Positions 7,657 through 17,076 of a stretch of DNA of 64,000 nt are shown piece after piece (position 1 is the stretch's first letter; every line of letters begins with the position of its first letter). Made by a program: the position numbers and the translations under genes. The notes beneath the pieces are model-generated. The model was not told where the DNA came from, searched no databases, and saw only the letters and a list, made by a program, of their open reading frames with translations. Origin of the DNA: Candidatus Onthovicinus excrementipullorum (GTDB taxonomy: Bacteria; Bacillota; Clostridia; Oscillospirales; Acutalibacteraceae); assembly GCA_018712345.1 (NCBI GenBank), contig DVHG01000002.1, positions 30,464 to 94,463 on the forward strand. The letters are read 5' to 3'.

Positions 7657-9732
7657 TTACACCTGGCGGTAGAAGAGACCGCGGGTGAATGCACCCGCAG
7701 GCCTGTCCACAGGACAGCCATCCAACGCCTGCGCGTACTTTGCAGTAATTTCCTGGACCTCTACCGGCGTCTCCCCGGTAAAATAGAGGAGGAACGCATC
7801 CGCACGGCGCAGCTCGCCGAGTTTGTCCTCCATCCGCAGGGGGACACAGTTGAGGATATCATTGCAGGGGTTTTTAAAGCACTCCACCGGGAAGCGGCAG
7901 CCCTTTCGGTCTGTGATGAAGCGGGTCTCCGGCGTGCAGGCGGCGCAGGTCCTGCCGTTTTTCAGCGGGCAGTTGCGTACGCTCATCACTGGGAGACGGC
8001 CATAGGCAAAGACGCCCGTCGGAATTCCGGCACCCAGATGATTGAGCGCCGCGGCGTTGATCTCAGGGGAGAGTACGCAGGCCGAGATGCCGAGGCGCTC
8101 GGCTTCCCGCAGGGCAAATGTGTTGCAGATATTCAGCCCAAATCCGCCGAGCACCCGCATACCGCATTCCTGTGCCAGACGCACGCCGTCCAGAGTGCCG
8201 GCAAAGGCCTCGCGGACCCCCAGGCGGTACAGGCGGCGCAGGCGCTCCGCGACACGCTCTTCAATTCCGAACAGGCCGCGCGGGATCTCCGCACAGACTC
8301 CGGCGGGCAGGTCTGCAAAGACCTCGTCCGGGAAATGGCAGGGGAGAATGAGCTTTTCCACACAGCTCGGGAGCGATTGCGGAATTTGCGCCCGGTCCGC
8401 GGCGCGCAGCCAGAGCCGCTGACGGGCGGTGCGCTGATGCGGCGGGATGTGGAGATCGACGGGAGAAAACAGGATGGAATCACGTGCGCCCAACTGCCGT
8501 TCCAGCGCCTCAAAGGCGCGGCGGCGCAGGGCGTTGAGCTCCGACAGGGGAAAACTCAGGCCCTCCCCCACTTGAATGGAAATTTGACCGGGGGAAAAGA
8601 TCGTCCCGCCGCACTTTTTCAGTTGCGCCTCCGCCCGCTCCGGCGTCAGTGCCACCCTGAGCGCGGGTTCCGGGAGGGTCCCGGACGCGATTCGGACGCT
8701 TTTCCCGCCCGCCGAAGCCTCCAGCACGGCGGGAGCATCCGCGTGCAAAATCAGATGCAGATCCACGCTGTAGCGTGGCCGCTCTTTTTCATAGAGCTTT
8801 TTCAGTTCCCGCAGCACCGGGGGGGAGCCTTCGGCGTCCTCTTTCCGGCGGGTGCCGAACATCTCACGGCCCGGCTTCCCCTCCAAATATCCTTTGGTAA
8901 AGCCGGAGCGGGAAAAAACCGTGCGCAGGGTATTCATATCGGCGGGACACAGCCGCCCTTCCAGTGATTTAACACAGGCATCCACGGCGGCCGCCACGTA
9001 CTCCGGGCGTTTCATGCGCCCTTCAATCTTAAATGAGTCCACGCCCATTTTTTCAAGCACACCCAGCTCGTCCAGTACAGAGAGGTCTTTCAGGCTCAGA
9101 TCATGCCCTGTCCCGCCGGGAACGGAGAAAGGCAGGCGGCACGGCTGGGCGCACGCGCCGCGGTTGCCGCTGCGCCCGCCGATCATCGCGCTCATGTAAC
9201 ACTGGCCGGAAACGCACATGCACTGGGCGCCATGAACAAACACCTCGATTTCAATATCCTCCTGCAGTGCCCGCTCCAGCTCCTTTTCGCTCATCTCTCG
9301 CGCAAGCACCGCCCGGCAAAAGCCCATGTCCTTTAACAGGCGCAGTCCCGCCCGCGTATGCACGGACATCTGTGTGGAGGCGTGGATTTCCATCCCCGGG
9401 GCGGCCCGCCGCACCAGCGAAATTAGGCCGATATCCTGCAAAATAAGCGCGTCTATACCGATGGCACAGGCGCGCTCCAAGCACCTCTCCGCCTCGGGAA
9501 GCTGAGCGTCGGAGAGAATTGTATTGAGTGTCAAATAAATTTTTACGCCGCGAGTGTGGCAGTATTCGGCGGCCGCTTTCAGCTCCTCGTCACTGAAATT
9601 CCCTGCCCGGACGCGGGCATTCAGTGCTTTGCCGCCCAGGTAGACCGCGTCTGCCCCGGCACACACGGCGGCCCGCAGCGCCTCCGGAGACCCGGCGGGG
9701 GCGAGAATCTGGGCGCGATGGGAATGCTCCAT
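7657..9732 (-). CDS. U32 family peptidase/hydroxylase with C-terminal DUF3656-type region
   Basis: Member of the U32 (collagenase-like) family; characterised relatives either degrade protein or, as RlhA, hydroxylate 23S rRNA. The 691-aa length matches the long RlhA-type subgroup. N-terminal landmarks are ILAPAGSPEALRAAV at residues 9-23, GADAVYLGG, and the family signature from EVFVHGAQCMC to GQCYMS at 163-181, with more conserved cysteines (NRGACAQPCR) and a late CAACTPETRF cysteine cluster. It starts in TAATG overlap with the zapA stop, so the two are one operon. Whether it is a peptidase or an rRNA-modifying enzyme cannot be decided here. Confidence 0.88.
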   Translation of the reverse strand: MEHSHRAQILAPAGSPEALRAAVCAGADAVYLGGKALNARVRAGNFSDEELKAAAEYCHTRGVKIYLTLNTILSDAQLPEAERCLERACAIGIDALILQDIGLISLVRRAAPGMEIHASTQMSVHTRAGLRLLKDMGFCRAVLAREMSEKELERALQEDIEIEVFVHGAQCMCVSGQCYMSAMIGGRSGNRGACAQPCRLPFSVPGGTGHDLSLKDLSVLDELGVLEKMGVDSFKIEGRMKRPEYVAAAVDACVKSLEGRLCPADMNTLRTVFSRSGFTKGYLEGKPGREMFGTRRKEDAEGSPPVLRELKKLYEKERPRYSVDLHLILHADAPAVLEASAGGKSVRIASGTLPEPALRVALTPERAEAQLKKCGGTIFSPGQISIQVGEGLSFPLSELNALRRRAFEALERQLGARDSILFSPVDLHIPPHQRTARQRLWLRAADRAQIPQSLPSCVEKLILPCHFPDEVFADLPAGVCAEIPRGLFGIEERVAERLRRLYRLGVREAFAGTLDGVRLAQECGMRVLGGFGLNICNTFALREAERLGISACVLSPEINAAALNHLGAGIPTGVFAYGRLPVMSVRNCPLKNGRTCAACTPETRFITDRKGCRFPVECFKNPCNDILNCVPLRMEDKLGELRRADAFLLYFTGETPVEVQEITAKYAQALDGCPVDRPAGAFTRGLFYRQV

Positions 9733-10091
9733 TACTTTTTCATACCGCCCGTCAGCTTGACGCGCAAATCCTGATTCTCGCGGTTGAGGCGCTCAACCTC
9801 CTTGCGGGCGACCTCTGTCTCCAGCTTGGCGCGGTTATAGTCCTCCACATAGCCGCGGATCTGGCTGCGGAGGTTGTCCGCGCTTTCCTCTGACTTTTTG
9901 TACGAGTCGGCGTATTCCAGCGCGGCGAGCACGGCCGCCTGCGTTACGGAAAGATAGGAGTTCTCTTTGAGCGCGCGGCGGATCTTTTCGTCCAGATCGG
10001 CGCCCAGCTCCTGTGTATATTCCGGTGAATCGTCGGTTACGATACTGTAATCCACGCCGGCGATATTCAGCTTGACTCTGTTTTTCTCCAT
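9732..10091 (-). CDS. zapA: Cell division protein ZapA
   Basis: Small FtsZ-associated protein that bundles Z-ring filaments. The 119-aa product shows the N-terminal ZapA beta domain (NRVKLNIAGVDYSIVTDDSPEYTQ) followed by a long coiled coil to the end (EVARKEVERLNRENQDLR). The start at 10091 is supported by GAGGTG seven bases upstream; a longer version to 10109 has weaker support. A TATAAT hexamer on the minus strand at 10132-10127 is the likely -10 box. The gene overlaps the U32 gene, an arrangement common in Clostridia. Confidence 0.9.
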   Translation of the reverse strand: MEKNRVKLNIAGVDYSIVTDDSPEYTQELGADLDEKIRRALKENSYLSVTQAAVLAALEYADSYKKSEESADNLRSQIRGYVEDYNRAKLETEVARKEVERLNRENQDLRVKLTGGMKK

Positions 10092-10294
10092 TTTATCCAC
10101 ACCTCGCACAATTATCCATTGTATTTATTATACTATAACAGGGCGATAAAGAAAAGAGGATTTTCACAGAAAAACAGCCCTAAATTGCCTGCGGACAGCA
10201 TAATGGGGTGGACATTTGTCAAAAATTGTTATAAACTTAAAAGGAAACCCTCGGGCCGCAGCGGCCTGATCTGAAACAAGGAGGCGCATGGTTG

Positions 10295-12715
10295 ATGGAG
10301 ACGAAAGCGATCACATCAAAACAGGCGGATGAATACATCGTCAATAAACTTTCCCACTATTTTGGGGTATCTCCCATAGAGGCGACGAATGAGCAGTTTT
10401 ATCAGGCTACGGCCATGATGCTGCGTGACATCCTCCAGCAAAAGCGTAAGAATTTTGAGGCCGAGGCAGCCAAGACCCCGAGCTGTAAAAAAGTCTATTA
10501 CCTGTGCATGGAGTTCCTCATGGGCCGGTCCCTGAAGAACAACCTTTATAATCTTGGCTGTACACAGGCAGTGGAGGCTGCCCTCGCCAAGCATGGCATT
10601 AAGCTTGAAACGCTCTATGAGTGCGAACCGGACGCGGGCCTCGGTAACGGTGGGCTGGGCCGTCTGGCCGCCTGCTATCTGGACGCCCTCGCGCACGGCG
10701 GCTATCAGGCCACCGGCTACAGTATCCTGTACGAGTACGGATTTTTCCGCCAGAAGCTCGTTGACGGCTGGCAGACGGAGCTGCCCGATTTCTGGCTGCC
10801 GGGCGGTGAGGTCTGGCTCGTTCCGCATGAGGAGAAGAGTGTTGAAGTCCATTTTGAGGGCTATATCGATGAGTCGTGGGATGGGACCTATCACCACGTG
10901 GAGCACAAGGGGTATACGCCCATCACGGCTGTGCCGTATGACATGTATGTCTCTGGTAAGGGCGGTAAGGGCGTGAGCGTCCTGCGTCTGTGGAAGGCCA
11001 GCTCTCCGGGGCTGGATATGAACCTCTTCAATCAGGGCGACTACATGCGCGCCATGGAGCGCAATGCCATGGCGGAGGTTATCAGCAAGGTGCTCTATCC
11101 GGATGACAACCACCCGGAGGGCAAGAGCCTGCGCCTGCGCCAGCAGTACTTCCTGGTGTCCGCCTCCATGCAGGATATTGTCCACCGCCACCTGCACCAC
11201 AATCCGACCATGGATAACTTCTCCGATAAAACGGCCATCCATATCAATGACACGCATCCCACGCTGGCTATTCCGGAGCTGATGCGCATCCTGCTTGACG
11301 ACTGCGGATACGGCTGGGATGACGCATGGCGCATTGTCACCAATACCGTGGCGTACACCAACCACACGGTCATGCGCGAGGCGCTTGAGTGCTGGCCGGA
11401 GGACCTGTTCAAGCGTCTGCTGCCGCGTGTGTATCAAATCACGCGGGAGATCGACAACCGCCTGCGCTCCTTTGTCTGGGGGGCCACGCATGATGCCGGC
11501 GTTGTGGAAAACACGGCCGTCATCTCCGGGGGCGTCATCCGCATGGCGAACCTCTGTGTGGCGGCCAGCCACCATGTCAACGGTGTGTCTGCTCTGCACA
11601 GCGAAATCCTCAAAAAGACCGTGTTCAGCGATTTCTACCGCCTCACGCCCATGAAATTTACCAATGTCACCAACGGCATCGCCTCGCGCCGCTGGCTCTG
11701 CCAGGCCAATCCGCGCCTGACCGCGCTGGTCACGGAGCTGATCGGGGACAAATTTGTGGACGATCTGGATGAGCTGAAAAATCTGAAGAAATTTGCGGAT
11801 GACAAGTCCGTGCTCGACCGCATTGGTGAGGTCAAGCTCCAGAATAAGGAGGATCTGGCGGCGCTGATCTATAAAAATACAAAAATTCAGGTGGAGCCCA
11901 CCTCCATCTTTGACGTACAGATCAAGCGCCTGCACGAGTACAAGCGGCAGAATATGAACGCCCTGCGCATCCTCATGCGGTACCGCGCCATTAAGGCCAA
12001 TCCGAACGCAGGCTGGATCCCGCACACCTATATCTTCGGAGCCAAGGCGGCCTCCGGCTACTTTATGGCCAAGAAGATTATCTCCTTTATCTGTGCGATT
12101 GCGGACCTCGTCAACAGTGATCCGGAGGTCAGCAAGTATATGAAGGTGGTCTACATGGAGGACTACAACGTCACCATGGCGGAGCACCTGATGCCCGCCG
12201 CGGACGTCAGCGAGCAGATCTCCCTCGCCGGGACGGAGGCCAGCGGCACCAGCAACATGAAACTGATGCTCAACGGTGCGATCACCCTCGGTACGCTTGA
12301 CGGTGCAAATATCGAGATCAAGGAGATGGTCGGGGATGAGAATATCTTCATCTTCGGCATGACGACGCCGGAGGTCGATCAGCTCAAGCGCAACGGCTAC
12401 AATCCGCACCAGTATTACCTCAACAACCTCGCCGTGCACGATACGATTGACGCCGTCAACCGCGGGCTGCTGGGTAAGGATTTCCACGAGGTCATTCAGG
12501 GCCTGTCCATCACGGACCCCTACATGGTCATGGCTGATCTGGACAATTACTGCCAGGCGCACAAGCGCATTGAGCAGGCGTGGCAGGACCGAGACCGTTG
12601 GAACAGGATGTCCCTGATGAATACGGCCTGCGCCGGTCCGTTCTCCGCCGACCGCGCGGTGGAGGAGTACGCGCGCAACATCTGGCACACCAAGCCGGCC
12701 AAAGTCGGCAAATAA
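10295..12715 (+). CDS. glgP: Glycogen/maltodextrin phosphorylase
   Basis: PLP enzyme that releases glucose-1-phosphate from the ends of glycogen or maltodextrin. The 806-aa protein is full length for the GT35 family: GLGNGGLGRLAACYLDAL near residue 110, KRLHEYKRQ near 545, and the PLP-lysine segment GTEASGTSNMKLMLNG near 648-663. Two starts are possible, TTG at 10292 and ATG at 10295, both behind AAGGAGG (10278-10284); I give the ATG. A GH13 enzyme follows in the same direction after 98 bp, which together suggests storage polysaccharide breakdown. A long antisense open frame here is a shadow. Confidence 0.97.
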   Translation: METKAITSKQADEYIVNKLSHYFGVSPIEATNEQFYQATAMMLRDILQQKRKNFEAEAAKTPSCKKVYYLCMEFLMGRSLKNNLYNLGCTQAVEAALAKHGIKLETLYECEPDAGLGNGGLGRLAACYLDALAHGGYQATGYSILYEYGFFRQKLVDGWQTELPDFWLPGGEVWLVPHEEKSVEVHFEGYIDESWDGTYHHVEHKGYTPITAVPYDMYVSGKGGKGVSVLRLWKASSPGLDMNLFNQGDYMRAMERNAMAEVISKVLYPDDNHPEGKSLRLRQQYFLVSASMQDIVHRHLHHNPTMDNFSDKTAIHINDTHPTLAIPELMRILLDDCGYGWDDAWRIVTNTVAYTNHTVMREALECWPEDLFKRLLPRVYQITREIDNRLRSFVWGATHDAGVVENTAVISGGVIRMANLCVAASHHVNGVSALHSEILKKTVFSDFYRLTPMKFTNVTNGIASRRWLCQANPRLTALVTELIGDKFVDDLDELKNLKKFADDKSVLDRIGEVKLQNKEDLAALIYKNTKIQVEPTSIFDVQIKRLHEYKRQNMNALRILMRYRAIKANPNAGWIPHTYIFGAKAASGYFMAKKIISFICAIADLVNSDPEVSKYMKVVYMEDYNVTMAEHLMPAADVSEQISLAGTEASGTSNMKLMLNGAITLGTLDGANIEIKEMVGDENIFIFGMTTPEVDQLKRNGYNPHQYYLNNLAVHDTIDAVNRGLLGKDFHEVIQGLSITDPYMVMADLDNYCQAHKRIEQAWQDRDRWNRMSLMNTACAGPFSADRAVEEYARNIWHTKPAKVGK

Positions 12716-12813
12716 GTCGCTGTCATCAGCGCCGGATACGTCCCGAAGCCGGTTTACCCTGTGCTCCGGGGCGTTTCATCATAGTCATTACTTTTGCGAA
12801 GGGAGGGCCGGCG

Positions 12814-14676
12814 ATGCCCGACTGCGTCTATAACGCCCGCGATCTGCGGTATAAAAGCAAATTCGGCGCCGTCTCCGCTGGGGAGGAGCTGCACTTTTCC
12901 ATTGCGCTGGAGCGGCAGATCCATTGCTCCGCGGCCTTCCTCGTCATCCGGGAGGATTCCCGGCCGGAGGAACAGTATATCCCCATGTATTGGAGCGGGA
13001 TGAACGGTCCGGACGGCGAGTGGTGGAGTATCAGCTACGCCGCGCCCGTACCGGGCCTCTACTGGTACCGCTTTGAGTATGATACCCCGTGGGGACGTGG
13101 CCGCATCCTGTGCGGGGAGCGGGAGACCGGGACTGCGGACGGGAACGTGATGTTCCAGCTCACGGCTTTTGACCCACACTTTCGCACGCCGGACTTTTTA
13201 AAGGGCGGCGTGATGTACCAGATCTTTCCGGACCGGTTCAACTGCTCCGGCGCGCCCAAGCAGAATGTGCCGGAGGATCGCATCCTGCGCACAGACCGTG
13301 AAAATCTGCCGGAGTTCCGCCCAGACGCACAGGGCATTGTGCGCAACAATGACTACTTCGGCGGGGATTTGAAGGGCATCGAGGAAAAGCTTGACTACTT
13401 AAAATCCCTCGGCGTGACCTGCCTGTATTTAAATCCCATCTTTGAGGCTCACTCCAACCACCGGTACAACACGGCGGACTATACAAAAATTGACCCGCTC
13501 CTCGGAACGCAGGCGGATTTTGAATCCCTCTGCCAGGCGGCGCACGCGCGCGGGATTTCCATCCTGCTCGACGGCGTGTTCAGCCACACCGGGTCGGACA
13601 GCGTCTACTTTAACCGTGAAGGGCGGTATGGTGCGGGCGGCGCCTATCGCGATGCAAATTCCCCCTACCGCAAGTGGTATGATTTTAAATCCTGGCCCAA
13701 TGATTACGCCAGCTGGTGGGGGATCGACACCCTGCCGCAGGTGATCGAGGAGCAGCCGGATTATCTAAACTACATCACCGGACCCGGTGGCGTGCTGGAA
13801 CAATGGATGCGCGCCGGGGCGGACGGCTGGCGCCTGGACGTGGCCGACGAACTGCCCGACGGCTTCCTGGATGCCCTGCGGGAGCGGGTCAAAGCCGTCA
13901 ACCCGGACGCCGTCATCATCGGGGAGGTCTGGGAGGACGCCTCCAACAAGTGCAGCTACGGGCAGCGGCGGCGCTACCTGCTGGGAAAACAGCTCGACAG
14001 TGTGATGAATTACCCGTTCCAGAACGCAGTGCTCGACTATATTGCCACCGGCAACGCGGACGGCTTCTGTGACCGGATCCTGACGGTGCTCTCCCACTAT
14101 CCCAAGCAGGTGGTGGATGTACTGATGAACTCCATCGGCACGCACGATACGGCGCGCGCCATCACCGCCCTTGCCGGGGAACCCTGCGGCGGCCGGGGCC
14201 GCGACTGGCAGAGCGAACACTGCCTCCTACCGCCGGAGCGCCGGGCCTACGGCGTCACCCTGATGAAACTCGCGGCCGTTTTACAGTTCACCCTGCCCGG
14301 CGTGCCGTGCATCTACTATGGCGATGAGATCGGTATGGAGGGGTACGGCGACCCGTTCAACCGCAGGTTTTACGACTGGGCGCACGCGGATGAGGAGCTG
14401 CGCGGCTGGTACCGCGCCCTCGGCAAACTCCGCCGCGAGTATCCCGTGCTCAGGGACGGCGCGTTCGTCGAGCTCTCCTCCGGCATGGGCTGCGTAGCCT
14501 ACGTACGGGAGAAAGGGGACCAAAAGCTCGTCGTGATCGTCAACCGGAATGACAGCCCCATGGATTTCTACTTCCATCCGCAGTATTATGGCTTGCAGAA
14601 GATTATCGGCCATACGCCGGAACTCGACCGCGTGCATCTGGACCCGCTGTCCTGTGCAGTGCTGGCTTCTCCATGA
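12814..14676 (+). CDS. GH13 alpha-amylase family glycosidase (neopullulanase-type)
   Basis: Alpha-glucan hydrolase of family GH13, intracellular because no signal peptide is present. The 620-aa product has an N-terminal beta domain (about 1-125) before the TIM barrel, as in neopullulanase and maltogenic amylases. Catalytic residues: nucleophile Asp in GWRLDVADE near 342, acid/base Glu in IIGEVWED near 370, and the transition-state Asp in IGTHDTAR near 444. The ATG at 12814 follows GGGAGGG; the open frame runs further upstream but only through the glgP tail. It would shorten maltodextrins for the phosphorylase encoded upstream. Confidence 0.93.
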   Translation: MPDCVYNARDLRYKSKFGAVSAGEELHFSIALERQIHCSAAFLVIREDSRPEEQYIPMYWSGMNGPDGEWWSISYAAPVPGLYWYRFEYDTPWGRGRILCGERETGTADGNVMFQLTAFDPHFRTPDFLKGGVMYQIFPDRFNCSGAPKQNVPEDRILRTDRENLPEFRPDAQGIVRNNDYFGGDLKGIEEKLDYLKSLGVTCLYLNPIFEAHSNHRYNTADYTKIDPLLGTQADFESLCQAAHARGISILLDGVFSHTGSDSVYFNREGRYGAGGAYRDANSPYRKWYDFKSWPNDYASWWGIDTLPQVIEEQPDYLNYITGPGGVLEQWMRAGADGWRLDVADELPDGFLDALRERVKAVNPDAVIIGEVWEDASNKCSYGQRRRYLLGKQLDSVMNYPFQNAVLDYIATGNADGFCDRILTVLSHYPKQVVDVLMNSIGTHDTARAITALAGEPCGGRGRDWQSEHCLLPPERRAYGVTLMKLAAVLQFTLPGVPCIYYGDEIGMEGYGDPFNRRFYDWAHADEELRGWYRALGKLRREYPVLRDGAFVELSSGMGCVAYVREKGDQKLVVIVNRNDSPMDFYFHPQYYGLQKIIGHTPELDRVHLDPLSCAVLASP

Positions 14677-14699
14677 CCGTTTAACAAAGGAGAAAAAAC

Positions 14700-15485
14700 A
14701 TGAATCCTTTTCCGCTCCTTCAGCAGATTCTCCTACACTATCAAAAAATACTGGGCAGACACCTCACAGGGTTTTACGTCCATGGTTCCATTGCCTTCGG
14801 CTGTTTTCGCTGGAATCAAAGTGATATCGATTTTATCGTCACTGTCGATCAGGTGCCCACTCTGGCCGAGAAGGAGGCACTGATCCGGTGTCTGCTGGAC
14901 TGCGAAGAGCAGTGCCCGCCCAAGGGGGTGGAGATGAGCGTAGTGCTGGATCAGTACTGCCGCAACTTTATGTATCCCACGCCGTTTGAATTGCACTATT
15001 CCATCACACACCGGGAACGATGTCAGGCGGATTTCACATCTTATTGCCGGACTATGCACGGCACAGACCCCGATCTGGCGGCACATTTTGCCGTGATCCG
15101 CAAAGCGGGGATTATACTGTATGGGACACCCATCGCAGAGATGTTCGGTCCCGTCCCTCGTGAGGACTATCTGGACAGCATCCTGCGCGATGTTCAGGAT
15201 GCGGAAGCGGAGATCGAAAGGGCTCCTGTCTATCTCACCCTGAACCTTTGTCGTGTGCTGGCTTACATGCGTAAGGGAAAAATTTTCTCTAAGGAGCAGG
15301 GTGGTGAATGGGGACTCAAAAACCTGCCGGCCGAATATATACCTATGATCCGGTCTGCACTGGACGCCTATTCGGGAAAGAAAACCTTTTGTGGTGAGCC
15401 CCGCTCTCTGCACCGTTTTGCCTGCGATATGCTCCGCGAAATCCGGGCGGAATCCCCCGAAAAAGCGGAGTGGGCCGGGAAATAA
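14700..15485 (+). CDS. AadA/ANT(9)-like aminoglycoside nucleotidyltransferase family protein
   Basis: Nucleotidyltransferase of the family that adenylylates streptomycin or spectinomycin. The 261-aa length is typical. The catalytic motif is GS at 29-30 followed by SDID at 41-44 in FYVHGSIAFG...QSDIDFIV. The C-terminal domain carries the family's helical string LCRVLAYMRKGKIFSKEQ followed by GGEWGLKNLP, corresponding to the GKI.pK..aa.W....LP motif of AadA enzymes. It begins 23 bp after the GH13 gene with AAAGGAG. Whether it gives drug resistance or has another substrate cannot be said; chromosomal homologues of this type are often uncharacterised. Confidence 0.82.
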   Translation: MNPFPLLQQILLHYQKILGRHLTGFYVHGSIAFGCFRWNQSDIDFIVTVDQVPTLAEKEALIRCLLDCEEQCPPKGVEMSVVLDQYCRNFMYPTPFELHYSITHRERCQADFTSYCRTMHGTDPDLAAHFAVIRKAGIILYGTPIAEMFGPVPREDYLDSILRDVQDAEAEIERAPVYLTLNLCRVLAYMRKGKIFSKEQGGEWGLKNLPAEYIPMIRSALDAYSGKKTFCGEPRSLHRFACDMLREIRAESPEKAEWAGK

Positions 15486-15858
15486 TTAGGTGGGGTGTTC
15501 ATTCGTTTTAGTCCAATGGATTACGGATATTGGTTTGTACAATCTCTCTGGCTCCTCTGTGTAAGGGGGCCCTGACAGGGAAAACATCCGCGAAAGCGGA
15601 CAAAAGGCGCACCGCCTGTGGAGCAGAAGCTGAATGACCGTTAGGTCGGTTACAGGTTACAGGGAAAAGGTCTGTAAAAGCAATTGGTTTTCAGCCGACA
15701 ACCCTTCAGTCGCGCATCCGCGCGCCAGTCTCCCTTGCACAGGGAGGCCTTGTGTAGGCACAGGGCGGCGGTCTGTATACACCCGTAGGGGGAGGGAACG
15801 CTGCCTTCAGCGTTCCATTGATCAGAGCCCTATCAAAAACTGGGGAGGCATATCGGCT
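15486..15858. repeat. Gene-free stretch with degenerate interspersed-repeat arms and several RNA-type hairpins
   Basis: 373 bp without a gene. It contains two short blocks of the type I know from interspersed repeats of gut Clostridia: ACAATCTCTCTGGCTCC (from 15539) and GACAACCCTTCAGTCG (from 15697), the second followed by CTCCCT/AGGGAG (15730-15746). Between them are a GNRA hairpin TCCGC-GAAA-GCGGA (15587-15600), AGGCG/CGCCT (15605-15617) and GACC/GGTC (15636-15647). A perfect 9-bp stem GGAACGCTG/CAGCGTTCC (15795-15816) lies 43 bp before the Nudix start. I cannot assign it to a named RNA class; it may be a MITE-like element or a leader RNA. Confidence 0.45.
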
Positions 15859-16341
15859 ATGGACTGCACTTTTCGAACGCCGGAGGGGCGCTTTAATTAC
15901 CGGGCGACCGCCGTGATTATCAGCAGAGGGAACCTGCTCGTTATGCGGGACGAGTTTTGCACGCACTATTATCTGCCCGGGGGGCGGATCCGTCTGCACG
16001 AGACGGCCCGGGATGCAGTTCGCCGTGAACTCTGGGAGGAGCTGAACATAGAGGCGTCTGTAGTCCGTCCGCTGTGGCTGAATGAGAACTTTTTTACACT
16101 GGATCCATCCGGAGAGCGTGTACACGAGATGGGAATCTATTTTTTGACCGATGTCTCCGAATGCGCCCTGCCCGGCCCGGAGAATTTACCCTTTTCCATG
16201 GATGAGGATGGAAGAAGCAACACCTTTTTCTGGCTCCCATTTGGAGAACTGAAAAGTGTGGAGCTGTATCCGCTTTTTATCAGGGAGCGGATTTTCACCC
16301 TGCCGGAGCAACTGGAAATGATCACCGAAATCGAGCCTTAA
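15859..16341 (+). CDS. Nudix hydrolase
   Basis: Hydrolase of nucleoside diphosphates linked to another moiety. The Nudix box is complete in its first part, G(x5)E(x7)REL(x)EEL at residues 42-62, with Leu where the consensus has Gly near its end. 160 aa, a normal size for a single-domain member. I chose the ATG at 15859, 10 bases after GGGGAGG; the frame stays open upstream to 15634 through the repeat-like stretch, which I do not regard as coding. The SGNH hydrolase gene follows after 19 bp and is probably co-transcribed. Substrate unknown. Confidence 0.88.
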   Translation: MDCTFRTPEGRFNYRATAVIISRGNLLVMRDEFCTHYYLPGGRIRLHETARDAVRRELWEELNIEASVVRPLWLNENFFTLDPSGERVHEMGIYFLTDVSECALPGPENLPFSMDEDGRSNTFFWLPFGELKSVELYPLFIRERIFTLPEQLEMITEIEP

Positions 16342-16360
16342 CGGAACAGGAGAATATGCT

Positions 16361-17029
16361 ATGACGCCTTCCTTGAAAAAGATCGAAAAACGCACGCAGT
16401 ACGATCTGGTCAAGCGGACCAAGAGGGAAAATTTCCGCCTGCTCAACCAGCGGTACGCACGGTGTGGCCAGACGGTCCTGCTCGGCGACTCCATCACGGA
16501 GATTTTCAACTGGTACGAGCTGTTCGAGAGCTTTATCCGCGAGACGGGGCAGGCCGTCTACAACCGCGGCATCAGCGGCGATACGAGCGACCGCCTTTTG
16601 GAACGGCTGGAAATCAACGCTCTGAATATCGCCCCGCGCAATCTGGTGCTTCTGATCGGCACAAATGATCTGGGCGTTGGGGCTCCTATCTCTTTTACCG
16701 TGGGAAATGTGGAAAAAATTTTGCGGCGGTCACGGGAATCACTGCCAAAGCTGAACATCGTCCTGCAGGCCGTCTATCCGGTCAACAAACACCTCAGCCG
16801 TGACGCCCGATACATGGTTGGCCGGCGGGAAAACGCGGTCATCGCCCGGATCAACGCGGAGCTGCGGCCGCTGGCGGCACAGTTTAATGCGCATTGGCTC
16901 AATCTGACGGGTCCGCTCTCCGACGCTCAGGGAAACCTGTCCGGAGAATATTGCTACGACGGGCTGCATCTGAACGCACGCGGTTTTGAGATTGCTGCGC
17001 AGGGGATTATTCCCCTGTTAGATCGGTGA
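16361..17029 (+). CDS. SGNH/GDSL hydrolase
   Basis: Esterase-type hydrolase of the SGNH superfamily, 222 aa. All four blocks are visible: GDSIT with the catalytic Ser at 42-46, the Gly of NRGISGDTS near 70, GTND with Asn at 100-103, and DGLHLN with Asp and His near 200. No signal peptide is seen, so it should act in the cytoplasm, on an unknown acyl ester. ATG at 16361 follows ACAGGAGA. It sits in the same direction as the Nudix gene upstream and 47 bp ahead of tex. Confidence 0.9.
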   Translation: MTPSLKKIEKRTQYDLVKRTKRENFRLLNQRYARCGQTVLLGDSITEIFNWYELFESFIRETGQAVYNRGISGDTSDRLLERLEINALNIAPRNLVLLIGTNDLGVGAPISFTVGNVEKILRRSRESLPKLNIVLQAVYPVNKHLSRDARYMVGRRENAVIARINAELRPLAAQFNAHWLNLTGPLSDAQGNLSGEYCYDGLHLNARGFEIAAQGIIPLLDR

Positions 17030-17076
17030 GTGCCCTTTAGAATAATAAAAACTGATTGAAAGATTGAGGAATCCTT

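Noticed and set aside
10316-12688. 790-aa open frame antisense to glycogen phosphorylase
   Set aside because: It mirrors a well-conserved gene in GC-rich DNA, has no family motifs and no ribosome site; it is a codon-bias shadow.
12580-12813. N-terminal extension of the GH13 enzyme
   Set aside because: The extra 78 codons run through the end of glgP; the ATG at 12814 has a strong ribosome site.
15581-15680. Possible c-di-GMP-I riboswitch (GAAA-capped stem followed by ACAAAAGG)
   Set aside because: The conserved ACGCAAAG junction and the expected third stem are not present; resemblance is limited to the GNRA hairpin.
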